Positions 18,182-26,076 of a stretch of DNA of 64,000 nt are shown piece by piece. A model generated the notes under the pieces. The model was not told the DNA's origin. It saw only the letters and a list, made by a program, of their open reading frames with translations, and ran no database searches. Origin of the DNA: Frateuria_A sp051900535 (GTDB lineage: Bacteria; Pseudomonadota; Gammaproteobacteria; Xanthomonadales; Rhodanobacteraceae); assembly GCF_051900535.1 (NCBI RefSeq), contig NZ_JBHZGI010000001.1, positions 1,212,462 to 1,276,461 on the forward strand, given 5' to 3'. Position 1 is the stretch's first letter; the number at the start of each line of letters is the position of its first letter. The position numbers and the translations under genes were made by a program.

Positions 18182-18427
18182 ATGGCAGAGCTCGATAGCG
18201 ACAAACGGGATGACCTGTCCCGCGGCAGTTTCGCCTTTCCCGACCAGCGCAAGGAGCCGCTGGAGGACGCCAGCCACGTTCGCAACGCCATTGCGCGCTT
18301 CGACCAGGTCAAGGGCGTCAGCGACGACGACCGCGATGAGGCGTGGAAGCGCATCAAGGCGGCGGCGAAGAAGTTCGACGTGGAAGTGAGCGAAAAAAGC
18401 TGGCGGGAGCTGGGCAAGAAGTCCTGA
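18182..18427 (+). CDS. Small charged protein, DUF6582-like
   Basis: 81 residues, 'MAELDSDKRDDLSRGSFAFP' to 'WRELGKKS'. It is a soluble, highly charged protein with the pattern 'FAFPDQRKEPLEDASHVRNA' followed by 'RDEAWKRIKAAAKKFDVEV'. This pattern is seen in small proteins (DUF6582 and phage head-maturation-like fragments) of unknown role. The start follows a short A/G-rich RBS-like stretch. It stands alone between the permease terminator and the converging hom gene. No function is claimed. Confidence 0.65.
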   Translation: MAELDSDKRDDLSRGSFAFPDQRKEPLEDASHVRNAIARFDQVKGVSDDDRDEAWKRIKAAAKKFDVEVSEKSWRELGKKS

Positions 18428-18463
18428 TCGACGGCCATCCCGGCGTGTTTCGCCCAGGAGGGG

Positions 18464-19546
18464 TCAACCTAGCTCACGGGCGCCAACCGCCAGGGCATCG
18501 CCAAGCAACGCCTGCGCGGTGACTTCCGGCCCCGCCCCCGGGCCCTGGATCACCAAGGGCTGGACGTTGTACCGGGTGGTAGTGAGGGCGAACTGATTGT
18601 CGGTGCCAGACAGCCGCGCGGACGGATGCGCGGGCGGTACCTCGACCAGCCCGACGCGTGCGCGGCCGCGCGGGTCGAGACGGGCCAGGAAGCGCAGCAC
18701 GTTCCCGCGCGCGGCGGCCTGCGCGTGGCGCTCGGCGAATGGCGCGTCGAGCTCGGACAGCCGATCGAGGAATGTGGCGGTGTCCACCTCGCGCAGCGCA
18801 GGCGGCACCAGGCTTTCCACCTCCACCTCCTCGCTTCCCAGCGCAAAGCCGGCATGCCGGGCGAGGATCAGCAGCTTGCGCGCGACGTCTTCGCCGGACA
18901 GGTCCGAGCGCGGATCGGGTTCGGTGTAGCCGAGAGCGCGCGCTTCGGCCAGCAGTGCGGAGAATGGGCGGCTGCCGTCGTACTGGTTGAACAGGTACGA
19001 CAGGGAACCGGAGAACACGCCCTCCAGCGTGAGCAGGCTGTCGCCGCAGACACGCAGCCGACGCAGGGTGGAAAGCACCGGCAGCCCCGCGCCGACGGTG
19101 GCCGCGTCGCCATAACTCGCGCCGTGGGCGAGCGCCGCCTGCAGCGCGCGCCAGCCGGCCAGCTCCCCACCGGCCAGCGCCTTGTTCGCGGTGACGACGT
19201 GGTAGCCCTGCGCCAGCCACGCCGCGTGCCGCGCGGCGAGTGCCGCGCTGGCCGTGGCGTCGACGATCACCCTGACCGGCGCGCCGCTGGCATCCAGCGC
19301 GGCGAACAACGCAGCGTCATCGCGCGGTCCGCCCTCGCCGCGCAGCTGCTCGCGCAGGTTGCGTTGCGCGAGCCGCCGCGGGTCGGTCTGCTGGTGCCGC
19401 GAGTTGGCCGCGCCGACCAGCCGCAGCGCCGCCGCCGCCGGCGTATCGAGCAGCTTGAGCAACGCGCCGCCGACCACGCCGGTGCCCAGCAGAACCACGG
19501 CGATGGCAGGGGATGGACGCGGACAGTCGGCCAGTACCGCACTCAT
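18464..19546 (-). CDS. hom: Homoserine dehydrogenase (monofunctional, no ACT domain)
   Basis: 360 residues. The Rossmann motif 'AVVLLGTGVVGGALLKLL' near the N-terminus is followed by 'IVDATASAALAARHAAWLAQ', 'GYHVVTANKALAGG', 'GASYGDAATVGAGLPVLSTL' and 'EGVFSGSLSYLFNQYDGSRP'. The last matches the substrate-binding/catalytic region of homoserine dehydrogenases. It makes homoserine from aspartate semialdehyde, feeding MetX. No aspartokinase or ACT regulatory domain is attached, so it likely escapes threonine feedback. The ATG at 19546 overlaps the metB stop by 4 bp. It is the last gene of the SAM-controlled operon metX-metB-hom. Confidence 0.9.
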   Translation of the reverse strand: MSAVLADCPRPSPAIAVVLLGTGVVGGALLKLLDTPAAAALRLVGAANSRHQQTDPRRLAQRNLREQLRGEGGPRDDAALFAALDASGAPVRVIVDATASAALAARHAAWLAQGYHVVTANKALAGGELAGWRALQAALAHGASYGDAATVGAGLPVLSTLRRLRVCGDSLLTLEGVFSGSLSYLFNQYDGSRPFSALLAEARALGYTEPDPRSDLSGEDVARKLLILARHAGFALGSEEVEVESLVPPALREVDTATFLDRLSELDAPFAERHAQAAARGNVLRFLARLDPRGRARVGLVEVPPAHPSARLSGTDNQFALTTTRYNVQPLVIQGPGAGPEVTAQALLGDALAVGARELG

Positions 19547-20730
19547 GCGCTCACCCGGCGTTTGGACGGCTGAACGGAAGCCGCGCGGTCGAGCGCGCGC
19601 GCAAGGTCGAGCAGCAGGTCGTCGCCATCCTCGATGCCCACCGAGACGCGCAGCAGCGTGTCGGCGATGCCGGCGTTGCGGCGTGCCTCCGGCGCCATCG
19701 CGGCGTGGGTCATCGAAGCCGGATGCGCGATCAGGCTCTCCACGCCACCGAGCGATTCGGCCAGCGAGAAGAACGCAAGCCCATCGACCAGTGCCGCGAC
19801 GCCCGCCTCGTCGCCGGCCAGCTCGAAGCTCAGCATGGCGCCGAAACCCTGCTGCTGGCGCGCCGCCAGCGCGTGCCCGGGATGGCCCGGCAGCCCGGGG
19901 TAGTGCACCGCGCTCACCGCGGGGTGCAGCGCGAGGAATTCGGCGATGCGCAGCGCATTCTCCTGGTGCTGGCGCAGGCGCACCGCCAGCGTGCGCAGGC
20001 CGCGCAGGGTAAGGAAGCTGTCGAACGGCGCGCCGGTCAGGCCCAGGCAGTTGCCCCACCACTTGAGCTGGTCGGCCACCGCGGCATCACGCGCCACCAC
20101 CGCGCCACCGACCACGTCGCTGTGGCCGTTGATGTACTTGGTGGTCGAGTGCACCACCACGTCCGCGCCAAGCGCCAGCGGCTGCTGCAACGCCGGCGAG
20201 AGGAAGGTGTTGTCCACCACCAGCAGCGCGCCGACGGCGTGCGCAGCCTGTGCGACGTGGCGGATGTCGGTGATCCGCAGCAGCGGGTTGGAGGGCGTCT
20301 CCACCCAGACAAGCGCCGGCTTGCGTGCCAGACCCGCGGCCAGCGTGGCGGCGTCGGTGAGGTCGGCGAAGGCCAGCTCGAAGCGGCCCTTCTTCGCCCA
20401 GGCATCGAGCAGCCGCCACGTGCCGCCGTAGCAGTCGTGCGCCGCAAGGACGAGGCCACCGGCGGGCACCAGCTCCAGCGCCAGCGCGACCGCCGCCATG
20501 CCGCTGGCGGTCACTACCGCGCCGGCGCCCAGTTCCAGTTCCGCCAATGCGTTGCCCAGCAGGTCGCGCGTGGGGTTGCCGCTGCGCGAGTAGTCGTACG
20601 GCCGCTTGCCGCCCAGTCCGTCGAAGCTGTAGTTGGTCGACAGGTGCAGCGGCGGCACGATGGCGCCGTGTTGCGTGTCGGTTTCGATGCCGGCGCGCAC
20701 GGCGCGGGTACAGGGGGCCGATTCGCTCAT
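19543..20730 (-). CDS. metB: Cystathionine gamma-synthase / O-succinylhomoserine (thiol)-lyase
   Basis: 395 residues, PLP-dependent Cys/Met metabolism family. Shown by 'NYSFDGLGGKRPYDYSRSGN', 'VVTASGMAAVALALELV', 'HDCYGGTWRLLDAW', 'WVETPSNPLLRITDI', 'VDNTFLSPALQQPL' and the PLP lysine in 'VVHSTTKYINGHSDVVGG'. It joins activated homoserine with cysteine or sulfide. The start at 20730 lies 20 bp after the metX stop and the stop overlaps hom by 4 bp. Cystathionine synthase versus direct sulfhydrylase cannot be decided from motifs. The operon context supports the methionine direction. Confidence 0.9.
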   Translation of the reverse strand: MSESAPCTRAVRAGIETDTQHGAIVPPLHLSTNYSFDGLGGKRPYDYSRSGNPTRDLLGNALAELELGAGAVVTASGMAAVALALELVPAGGLVLAAHDCYGGTWRLLDAWAKKGRFELAFADLTDAATLAAGLARKPALVWVETPSNPLLRITDIRHVAQAAHAVGALLVVDNTFLSPALQQPLALGADVVVHSTTKYINGHSDVVGGAVVARDAAVADQLKWWGNCLGLTGAPFDSFLTLRGLRTLAVRLRQHQENALRIAEFLALHPAVSAVHYPGLPGHPGHALAARQQQGFGAMLSFELAGDEAGVAALVDGLAFFSLAESLGGVESLIAHPASMTHAAMAPEARRNAGIADTLLRVSVGIEDGDDLLLDLARALDRAASVQPSKRRVSA

Positions 20731-20750
20731 GGGGAATGCTCCGTGGGGTT

Positions 20751-21764
20751 TCAGGCCAGCGCGGCGCGCAGCAGCGGCGCGAGCTGGTGGGTTTCCTTGA
20801 GGAAGCCGTCGTGCCCATAGGGCGACTCGAGGACTTCCAGCGTGGTGGGGCCATGCAGGCGCCGCTGCAGTTCGCACAGATCGGCCAGCGGCACCAGAAG
20901 GTCGGAGGCGAAGCCGACCAGCGTGGCAGGCGTGGGAATGCGCTCGGGCGTGACGTCGTGCAGGTCGATCGATTCGGACAGGGCGAGGAAGCGGCCGGCA
21001 TCGAAGCGCTCGATGAAGCGGCGGCCCTGGTGCTCCAGGTAGTCCTCCACCGGCAGGCGGAAACGGCCGTCGCGGAATTCGGGCGCACCGGCGAACCGGC
21101 GGCCGAACTCCTCCCGCCCGCGGTAGGTGGTGACCGCAAGCTGGCGCGCCAGGCCGAGGGCCTCGTCCGCCTGCCCGCTGGCGAGGCCCAGCCGCACGAT
21201 GCCGCGCTGCACGCTGCGCTGGGCCGACGCCAGCGGGTGCGGGCGATGGGCGCCGGCCAGCACGACCAGCCGGTCCAGCGCGCGTGGATGACGGGCGGCA
21301 AAGGCCAGCGCCACCATCGCGCCGTAGGAGGCGCCGACGAAAGCATGCGCGCGGTGGATGCCCAGCGCGTCGAGCAGCGCGGCCAAAGCATCGGCCTGGT
21401 CTTCGCTGGAGATCGCCTCGACACCCAGGTCGCCAGGCGCCAGCCAGTCGATCGAGAGCACGCGGCAACGGTCCAGGTCGACCGCGGCGCCGGCGTCGAC
21501 CAGCGCCTGCCACCAGCCGCCCGAACCGTCGAAGGCGGTGACGTCACGGCTGGCCGAGATGCCGCCCTGCACGATCACCGTCGGCGCGTCGGCAGCGCCG
21601 CACCAGAGGTAGCGAACGTCGACCGTGTGCGCGCCGTTGCCGTACTTGGGCGAAAGCGTCAGCCGCCGCGTGCTGCGCTGGGCGGTGAGCCCACCTGCGC
21701 GGGCGTCCACCCGTGGCGGTGCGGCGGCGGGCGATACGGGCAGGGGCAGCGGCTGGGCGGTCAT
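20751..21764 (-). CDS. metX: Homoserine O-acyltransferase (MetX family, probably succinyl-specific)
   Basis: 337 residues, alpha/beta hydrolase fold. Visible are 'STRRLTLSPKYGNGAHTVDV', the oxyanion region 'VIVQGGISASRDV', the nucleophile elbow 'AFVGASYGAMVALAFAARHP' (Ser in GASYGA), the acid in 'VGFASDLLVPLADL' and the catalytic His in 'SPYGHDGFLKE'. The ATG at 21764 is chosen: the frame is open further upstream, but that stretch is the riboswitch leader. Xanthomonadales MetX enzymes of this branch use succinyl-CoA, so succinylation is the likelier reaction. First gene of metX-metB-hom, preceded by the S-box leader and met-box promoter. Confidence 0.88.
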   Translation of the reverse strand: MTAQPLPLPVSPAAAPPRVDARAGGLTAQRSTRRLTLSPKYGNGAHTVDVRYLWCGAADAPTVIVQGGISASRDVTAFDGSGGWWQALVDAGAAVDLDRCRVLSIDWLAPGDLGVEAISSEDQADALAALLDALGIHRAHAFVGASYGAMVALAFAARHPRALDRLVVLAGAHRPHPLASAQRSVQRGIVRLGLASGQADEALGLARQLAVTTYRGREEFGRRFAGAPEFRDGRFRLPVEDYLEHQGRRFIERFDAGRFLALSESIDLHDVTPERIPTPATLVGFASDLLVPLADLCELQRRLHGPTTLEVLESPYGHDGFLKETHQLAPLLRAALA

Positions 21765-21840
21765 GCGGTTCTCCGTGGCATCGCCTGCGGGAACCGGAAA
21801 GGTCGCCGTCCCCCGCCGACGGTTGCACGTCGGCGACGAA

Positions 21841-21960
21841 CCACGCCCATCTCTCGGCGGCGCCAAGCGCCCCGCAGGAATTGGCACCGTCGCGGGAACG
21901 CTTCCCGCAGGTTGCCCCGGCATCAAAGGGCCTATCCCTCCGCCGGTCTCGATGAGTGGG
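21841..21960 (-). promoter_or_regulatory. SAM-I (S-box) riboswitch leading metX-metB-hom
   Basis: Read on the minus strand, the leader has the conserved S-box elements in order: CTCATCGAGA, GGCGGAGGGATAGGCCC, TTTGATGCCGGGGCAACC, a variable P3 hairpin, GGTGCCAATTCCTGC, and a closing GAGAGATGGGCGTGG. P1 pairs CCAC..CATC with GATG..GTGG. It ends about 77 bp before the metX start. The class binds S-adenosylmethionine and turns downstream expression off. No T-run follows the aptamer, so the output is probably translational (hiding the metX RBS) or Rho-dependent. Confidence 0.92.
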
Positions 21961-21963
21961 GCG

Positions 21964-21993
21964 ATTCTGGGGCTTGTCCGGGCGAACTGTCAA
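21964..21993 (-). promoter_or_regulatory. Sigma-70 promoter of metX-metB-hom
   Basis: On the minus strand TTGACA (21988-21993) is a perfect -35. It is followed by 18 bp and CAGAAT (21964-21969, 4 of 6 to TATAAT). Transcription would start near 21957, right at the 5' edge of the riboswitch. The met boxes abut the -35 on its upstream side. Confidence 0.7.
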
Positions 21994-21994
21994 T

Positions 21995-22018
21995 AGACGT
22001 TTAGACGTCTGGATGTCC
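21995..22018. promoter_or_regulatory. Three tandem met boxes (MetJ operator)
   Basis: Adjacent octamers AGACGTTT, AGACGTCT and GGATGTCC (7, 8 and 5 of 8 matches to AGACGTCT) in exact 8-bp register, which is the arrangement bound cooperatively by MetJ dimers. They lie directly upstream of the -35 of the metX promoter. A MetJ core is encoded in this window at 58502-59032. Confidence 0.85.
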
Positions 22019-22047
22019 TTAAGGCTAGATAAGCGCGGCGAAGTTGC

Positions 22048-22084
22048 GCCCTCTCCCCTGCGGGGAGAGGGCTGGGGTGAGGGG
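22048..22084. repeat. GC-rich palindromic repeat (CCTCTCCC family)
   Basis: GCCCTCTCCCC and GGGGAGAGGGC form an 11-bp stem with a 3-nt loop, followed by TGGGGTGAGGGG. It is a copy of the family also found at 16115, 22157 and 44448. Confidence 0.6.
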
Positions 22085-22156
22085 TCGCCCTGGCGGTAGA
22101 CCAGCTACAGAGCGAGATAACGGAGCATCCTCACCGTACGAATGGGCTTCCCCGCG

Positions 22157-22262
22157 AGCCCCAGCCCCTCACCCAACCCTCCCCCCCGGCGGGGAGAGGG
22201 CTCGAGATCGCGCATGCTGATGCCCTCTCCCCGGCAGGAGAGGGCTCGGGATCGGGCGTATG
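22157..22262. repeat. Double copy of the CCTCTCCC palindromic repeat
   Basis: One inverted copy (CCCCAGCCCCTCACCCAACC followed by a C-run and GGCGGGGAGAGGGCTCG) and a second hairpin (CCCTCTCC, then GGAGAGGGCTCG) lie head to tail. They sit between the met operator and the dioxygenase gene. Such clusters are typical REP-like intergenic elements. Confidence 0.55.
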
Positions 22263-22291
22263 CTGACATCCCCTCCCCACCCAACCCGAAC

Positions 22292-23011
22292 ATGACCGCC
22301 GCACTTCCCGCGCTGCACGAGCAGCTTCGCCAGGATGGCTTCGCCTTCGCCGCCGCCGGCACCATGCGCGACCTGCTCGATGCAGCCTCCCTGCCCGACT
22401 GGCAGGATTTCGCCGCCAGTTGGAACGACCTCGCCCCGGATGCCTACCTGGCCTCGACCGGCCGCCATCGGCGCCGCCGCCACGCGGTGTTCTCGGCCGA
22501 CGCGCAGGGCGTCCACCGCGAGGCGCACCAGCCGCACTACCAGAGCAAGACCTACAACACGCTGCAGGGCGACATCGAGCGCTGGTTCGAGCCGATCGTT
22601 GCCGATGGCCCGACCCTTCGCCGCATCCTCGATTTCTGCCACCGCTTCTTCGGCGCGCTCGCACCGCAGGTGGTCCGCTGGCATCTGGAAGTGCATCAGT
22701 TCCGCATCGAGGCGCGCGCCGAGGAGGCGGGCGAGCCCACGCCTGAGGGCGTGCACCGCGACGGCGTGGACTACGTGCTGGTGCTGCTCATCGATCGCGC
22801 CAACATCGAAAGCGGTACCACCACCATCCATGATGCCGACGGCCACCTGCTCGGCAGCTTCACCCTCACCCACCCGTTCGACACGGCGCTGGTCGACGAC
22901 GCCCGGGTGTTCCACGGCGTCACCGCCGTCACCCCGGTCGATCCCTCGCAGCCGGCGCACCGGGACGTACTGGTGGTGACCCTCCGCGCCGCCGCACGGC
23001 GTAGCACATGA
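22292..23011 (+). CDS. 2-oxoglutarate/Fe(II) dioxygenase family protein (PF10014-like)
   Basis: 239 residues. The iron-binding facial triad is visible: His and Asp in 'EGVHRDGVDYVLVLLIDRAN' and the distal His in 'DDARVFHGVTAVTP', with the 2-oxoglutarate arginine in 'RDVLVVTLRAA'. 'HYQSKTYNTLQGDIERWFEP' is a family-typical N-terminal segment. Characterised PF10014 members such as the Bacillus isoleucine dioxygenase hydroxylate free L-amino acids. A free amino acid or small peptide is therefore the likely substrate, but it cannot be read from sequence. The ATG at 22292 is preferred over in-frame starts inside the repeats. The stop overlaps the M24 peptidase start by 4 bp, so the two are probably made together. 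Confidence 0.75.
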   Translation: MTAALPALHEQLRQDGFAFAAAGTMRDLLDAASLPDWQDFAASWNDLAPDAYLASTGRHRRRRHAVFSADAQGVHREAHQPHYQSKTYNTLQGDIERWFEPIVADGPTLRRILDFCHRFFGALAPQVVRWHLEVHQFRIEARAEEAGEPTPEGVHRDGVDYVLVLLIDRANIESGTTTIHDADGHLLGSFTLTHPFDTALVDDARVFHGVTAVTPVDPSQPAHRDVLVVTLRAAARRST

Positions 23012-23661
23012 ACCGCGAAGCGGTCGGCCGGCGCTACGACGCGGCGCTGATGCAGCGCGCCCGCGACCGCAGTTGGGCGGTACTGCAGGCCATCCGCCAG
23101 GCGATGCAGCCAGGCATCGGCGAGGACGAGGCCAAGGCCATGGCGGCCCAGCTGTTCGTGGAGCATGGTGTCGAGCGCCTGTGGCATCCGGTGATCATCC
23201 GCATCGGCGCGAACACCACCAAGACCTATCGCCAGCGCTCCGATCCGAGCGTGCGGCTTGCCGAGAACGACATCTACTTCATCGACCTCGGACTGGTGTT
23301 CGACGGCCACGAGGGTGACGTGGGCGACACCTTTGCCATCGGCAACACGCCGCAACACCAAGCCTGCGCCGAGGCCGCCCGCACATTGTTCGACGAGGTG
23401 GCCCGAGCCTGGCGCGATGATGGCCTGAGCGGCCGGGCCCTGTACGCCTTCGCCACCGAACGCGCGCAGGCGATGGGCTGGCGCTTCAACCACGCGATCA
23501 AGGGCCACCGCCTGGGCGATTACCCGCATTCGGTGCACAAGGGCGGCGACCTCGGCGCGCTGGAAGGCAGGCCTTCGCCGGGGTTGTGGGTGCTGGAGAT
23601 CCAGATCGCCCACCCGGCCGAGCCGTTCGGCGCGTTCTACGAGGATTTGCTCGGCGCCTAG
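23008..23661 (+). CDS. M24-family metallopeptidase-like protein (pita-bread fold, single domain)
   Basis: 217 residues, the length of the catalytic domain alone, with no N-terminal creatinase domain. Dimetal ligands appear as Asp in 'NDIYFIDLGLVFDGHEGDVG' and 'DVGDTFAIGN', His in 'KGHRLGDYPHSVHKGG' and Glu in 'LWVLEIQIAHP'. Methionine aminopeptidases, prolidases and creatinases share this fold, and non-peptidase members exist. It is coupled by an ATGA overlap to the 2OG-Fe dioxygenase. The pair may process a hydroxylated amino acid or peptide; this is inferred from the overlap only. The mature enzyme should be cytoplasmic. Confidence 0.75.
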   Translation: MNREAVGRRYDAALMQRARDRSWAVLQAIRQAMQPGIGEDEAKAMAAQLFVEHGVERLWHPVIIRIGANTTKTYRQRSDPSVRLAENDIYFIDLGLVFDGHEGDVGDTFAIGNTPQHQACAEAARTLFDEVARAWRDDGLSGRALYAFATERAQAMGWRFNHAIKGHRLGDYPHSVHKGGDLGALEGRPSPGLWVLEIQIAHPAEPFGAFYEDLLGA

Positions 23662-23682
23662 CGCTTCGCTCCGTGCTAAACA

Positions 23683-23710
23683 AGGCCCATCGCCCTGGGG
23701 CGAAGGGCCT
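23683..23710. terminator. Hairpin between converging genes
   Basis: AGGCCC-A-TCGCCC pairs with GGGCGA-A-GGGCCT around a TG loop (12 bp plus one internal A/A mismatch). There is no T-run on either side, so it may work as a bidirectional mRNA end stabiliser or a Rho-linked terminator. Confidence 0.45.
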
Positions 23711-23732
23711 CGCCTCGCGCCAGCGTGCGCCG

Positions 23733-24170
23733 CTATTTCAGGATGAGCTCGCGGATCAGTTGGCTGCCGAGCAGCTCGCGCATCGATTCGCGGTCCATCA
23801 TCGCCTTGTCCTGCGCCTCCAGCGAACCCATCACCTTGGCGCGGATGGCATCCGCCTCGTCGGTGCGATCGAGCGCCGCCATGTTCGGATAGGTGACGGC
23901 CAGGATCAGGTCCGCGTCCTGCGGCGTCCGCGGCTGCGCCTCGTAGACCGAATAGCCCATGATCAGGCCAGCCTTCTTGCTGGCCTCCATCGCGGTCTTG
24001 TAGGGGCCGTCCAGGTATTTCATGTAGTTGTTGAACTGGCCCGGCTTGATCTTGATGAAACTGACCTGCCTGACCGGCCCCTCCCTGTAGGGCTTGGTCT
24101 CTTGCGCGAAGGTCGAACCCATCACTGCGAGCAGCATCAACGACGCGAACAACATGGCGACACGTTTCAT
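23733..24170 (-). CDS. Small exported protein of unknown function
   Basis: 145 residues. A signal peptide 'RVAMLFASLMLLAVMGSTFA' is followed by a compact domain with 'VRQVSFIKIKPGQFNNYMKY', 'KAGLIMGYSVYEAQPRTPQD' and 'ADLILAVTYPNMAAL'. This strand-helix pattern resembles a dimeric alpha/beta barrel of the kind found in NIPSNAP and monooxygenase-like small proteins. That fold is a guess from the pattern, and no catalytic residues can be named. It forms a single-gene unit converging with the M24 gene. A purine-rich RBS (AAGGAGG, rc of 24177-24183) precedes the start. Confidence 0.7.
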   Translation of the reverse strand: MKRVAMLFASLMLLAVMGSTFAQETKPYREGPVRQVSFIKIKPGQFNNYMKYLDGPYKTAMEASKKAGLIMGYSVYEAQPRTPQDADLILAVTYPNMAALDRTDEADAIRAKVMGSLEAQDKAMMDRESMRELLGSQLIRELILK

Positions 24171-24338
24171 GGCCCACCTCCTTCAAAGGGGCGCGCACGC
24201 GTATGCGGCGCGCGCGCGACGCTACGCCCGCGCGATGTTGTGACGCGTGAACTGCGCGTGTGGTCAACGGGGTGCCGGGCAGGTGGCCTGGCCGATCCGG
24301 CTACAATGTGCGGTTCGACTCCCGCTCCGACCGCCCGC

Positions 24339-25940
24339 ATGTCCACGCACGCCCAAGAAACCCGCCGCCGCCGCACCTTCGCCATCGTCAGCCATCCTGA
24401 CGCGGGCAAGACCACGCTGACCGAAAAGCTGCTGCTGTTCGGCGGCGCGATCCAGATGGCAGGCAGCGTCAAGGGCCGCAAGGCCGCACGCCATGCGACC
24501 TCCGACTGGATGGCGCTGGAGAAGGAGCGCGGCATCTCGGTCACCTCCTCGGTGATGCAGTTCCCCTACGAGGGCAAGATCGTCAACCTGCTCGACACGC
24601 CGGGCCACGCGGACTTCTCCGAAGACACCTACCGCGTGCTCACCGCGGTGGACTCGGCGCTGATGGTGATCGACTGCGCCAAGGGCGTGGAGGAGCGCAC
24701 GATCAAGTTGATGGAGGTGTGCCGCCTGCGCGACACGCCGATCATGACCTTCATCAACAAGCTCGACCGCGAAGGCCGCTCGCCGATCGAACTGCTCGAC
24801 GAGGTCGAGTCGGTGCTCGGCATCGCCTGCACGCCGGTGACCTGGCCGATCGGCATGGGCAAGCGCCTGAAGGGCGTCTACCACCTGCTGCTGGACGAGG
24901 TGCACGTCTACGAGCCGGGCAAGAACTTCACGCGGCAGGACTCGACCATCTTCAAGGGCCTGGACGCGCCCGGCCTGGAAGCGGCGGTGGGTGCCGAGAT
25001 GCTGGCCGAACTGCGCGACGAGCTGGAGCTGGTGCAGGGTGCCTCCAACCCGTTCGTGCTGGAGGATTACCTCGCCGGCAAGCTCACACCGGTGTTCTTC
25101 GGCTCGGCGGTGAACAACTTCGGCGTGCAGCTGCTGCTGGACTTCTTCGTCGAGCACGCGCCCAGCCCGCGACCCCGTGGCACGCTCGGCCGCGCGGTGA
25201 CGCCCGAGGAGGAAAAGCTCACCGGCTTCGTCTTCAAGATCCAGGCCAACATGGACCCGGCGCACCGCGACCGCGTGGCGTTCATGCGCGTGTGTTCGGG
25301 CACCTACACCGCCGGCATGAAGATGCTGCAGACGCGCACTGGCAAGGAAGTGCGCATTGCCAACGCACTGACCTTCATGGCGAGCGACCGCGAGATCGTG
25401 GAGAGCGCCTATCCCGGCGACGTGATCGGCCTGCACAACCACGGCACCATCTCCATCGGCGACACCTTCACCGAAGGCGAGCCGGTCCATTTCACCGGCA
25501 TCCCCAACTTCGCGCCGGAACTGTTCCGTCGCGCGCGCCTGCGCGATCCGCTCAAGATGAAGGCGCTGCAGAAGGGCCTGGCGCAGTTGTCGGAGGAAGG
25601 CGCCACGCAGTTCTTCCGCCCGCTGATGAGCAACGACCTGGTGCTGGGCGCGGTCGGCGTGCTGCAGTTCGACGTGGTGGCCTACCGGCTGAAGGACGAG
25701 TACGGCGTGGACGCCTCGTTCGATACGGTCGGCGTGGCGACGGCGCGCTGGGTGCACTGCGACGATCCGAAGATGCTGGAGGAATTCCGCGAGAAGAATG
25801 CGATGAACCTGGGCATCGATGCGGCGGGTGAATTGGTCTACCTGGCGCCCTCGCGGGTCAACCTGCAGCTGGCGCAGGAGCGCTGGCCGAAGGTGCGTTT
25901 CTCGGCCACGCGCGAGCACGCGGCCTCGGTCGAGGTATAG
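24339..25940 (+). CDS. prfC: Peptide chain release factor 3 (RF-3)
   Basis: 533 residues, the usual RF-3 length. GTPase motifs: P-loop 'FAIVSHPDAGKTTLTEKLLL', switch I region 'ATSDWMALEKERGISVTSSV', G3 'LLDTPGHADFSEDTYR' and G4 'TFINKLDREGRSP'. Domains II and III follow ('GFVFKIQANMDPAHRDRVAF', 'GVLQFDVVAYRLKDEYGVDA'). It releases RF1/RF2 from ribosomes after termination. The frame is open far upstream, but homology begins at the ATG at 24339. It stands alone, divergent from the small exported gene. Confidence 0.95.
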   Translation: MSTHAQETRRRRTFAIVSHPDAGKTTLTEKLLLFGGAIQMAGSVKGRKAARHATSDWMALEKERGISVTSSVMQFPYEGKIVNLLDTPGHADFSEDTYRVLTAVDSALMVIDCAKGVEERTIKLMEVCRLRDTPIMTFINKLDREGRSPIELLDEVESVLGIACTPVTWPIGMGKRLKGVYHLLLDEVHVYEPGKNFTRQDSTIFKGLDAPGLEAAVGAEMLAELRDELELVQGASNPFVLEDYLAGKLTPVFFGSAVNNFGVQLLLDFFVEHAPSPRPRGTLGRAVTPEEEKLTGFVFKIQANMDPAHRDRVAFMRVCSGTYTAGMKMLQTRTGKEVRIANALTFMASDREIVESAYPGDVIGLHNHGTISIGDTFTEGEPVHFTGIPNFAPELFRRARLRDPLKMKALQKGLAQLSEEGATQFFRPLMSNDLVLGAVGVLQFDVVAYRLKDEYGVDASFDTVGVATARWVHCDDPKMLEEFREKNAMNLGIDAAGELVYLAPSRVNLQLAQERWPKVRFSATREHAASVEV

Positions 25941-25944
25941 CCCA

Positions 25945-26000
25945 CGTAGGATCGCACCTGTGCGGGATTGTCCCGGTCGCGCGCAAGTGCGCTCCTGCAT
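25945..26000. repeat. REP-like inverted pair (GTAGGA...TCCTGC)
   Basis: GTAGGATCGCACCTGTGCG faces GCGCGCAAGTGCGCTCCTGC in inverted orientation across about 15 bp. This is the layout of paired REP elements seen in pseudomonads and xanthomonads. Single related half-sites occur near 58274 (TGTAGGAGCGG) and 53720 (GTTCCTACACG). Confidence 0.5.
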
Positions 26001-26076
26001 GGCGCCCGGTTGACTTCCCGCACTGGGCCTGCGCCGCGACCGCTGCTAGCGTGCCCCTTCCAACAGGGGAAATCGC

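Noticed and set aside
24305..24338. GGTTCGACTCCCG, which resembles the T-arm end of a tRNA just before prfC
   Set aside because: The flanking bases do not form a T-stem or acceptor stem and no tRNA body lies upstream; treated as chance.
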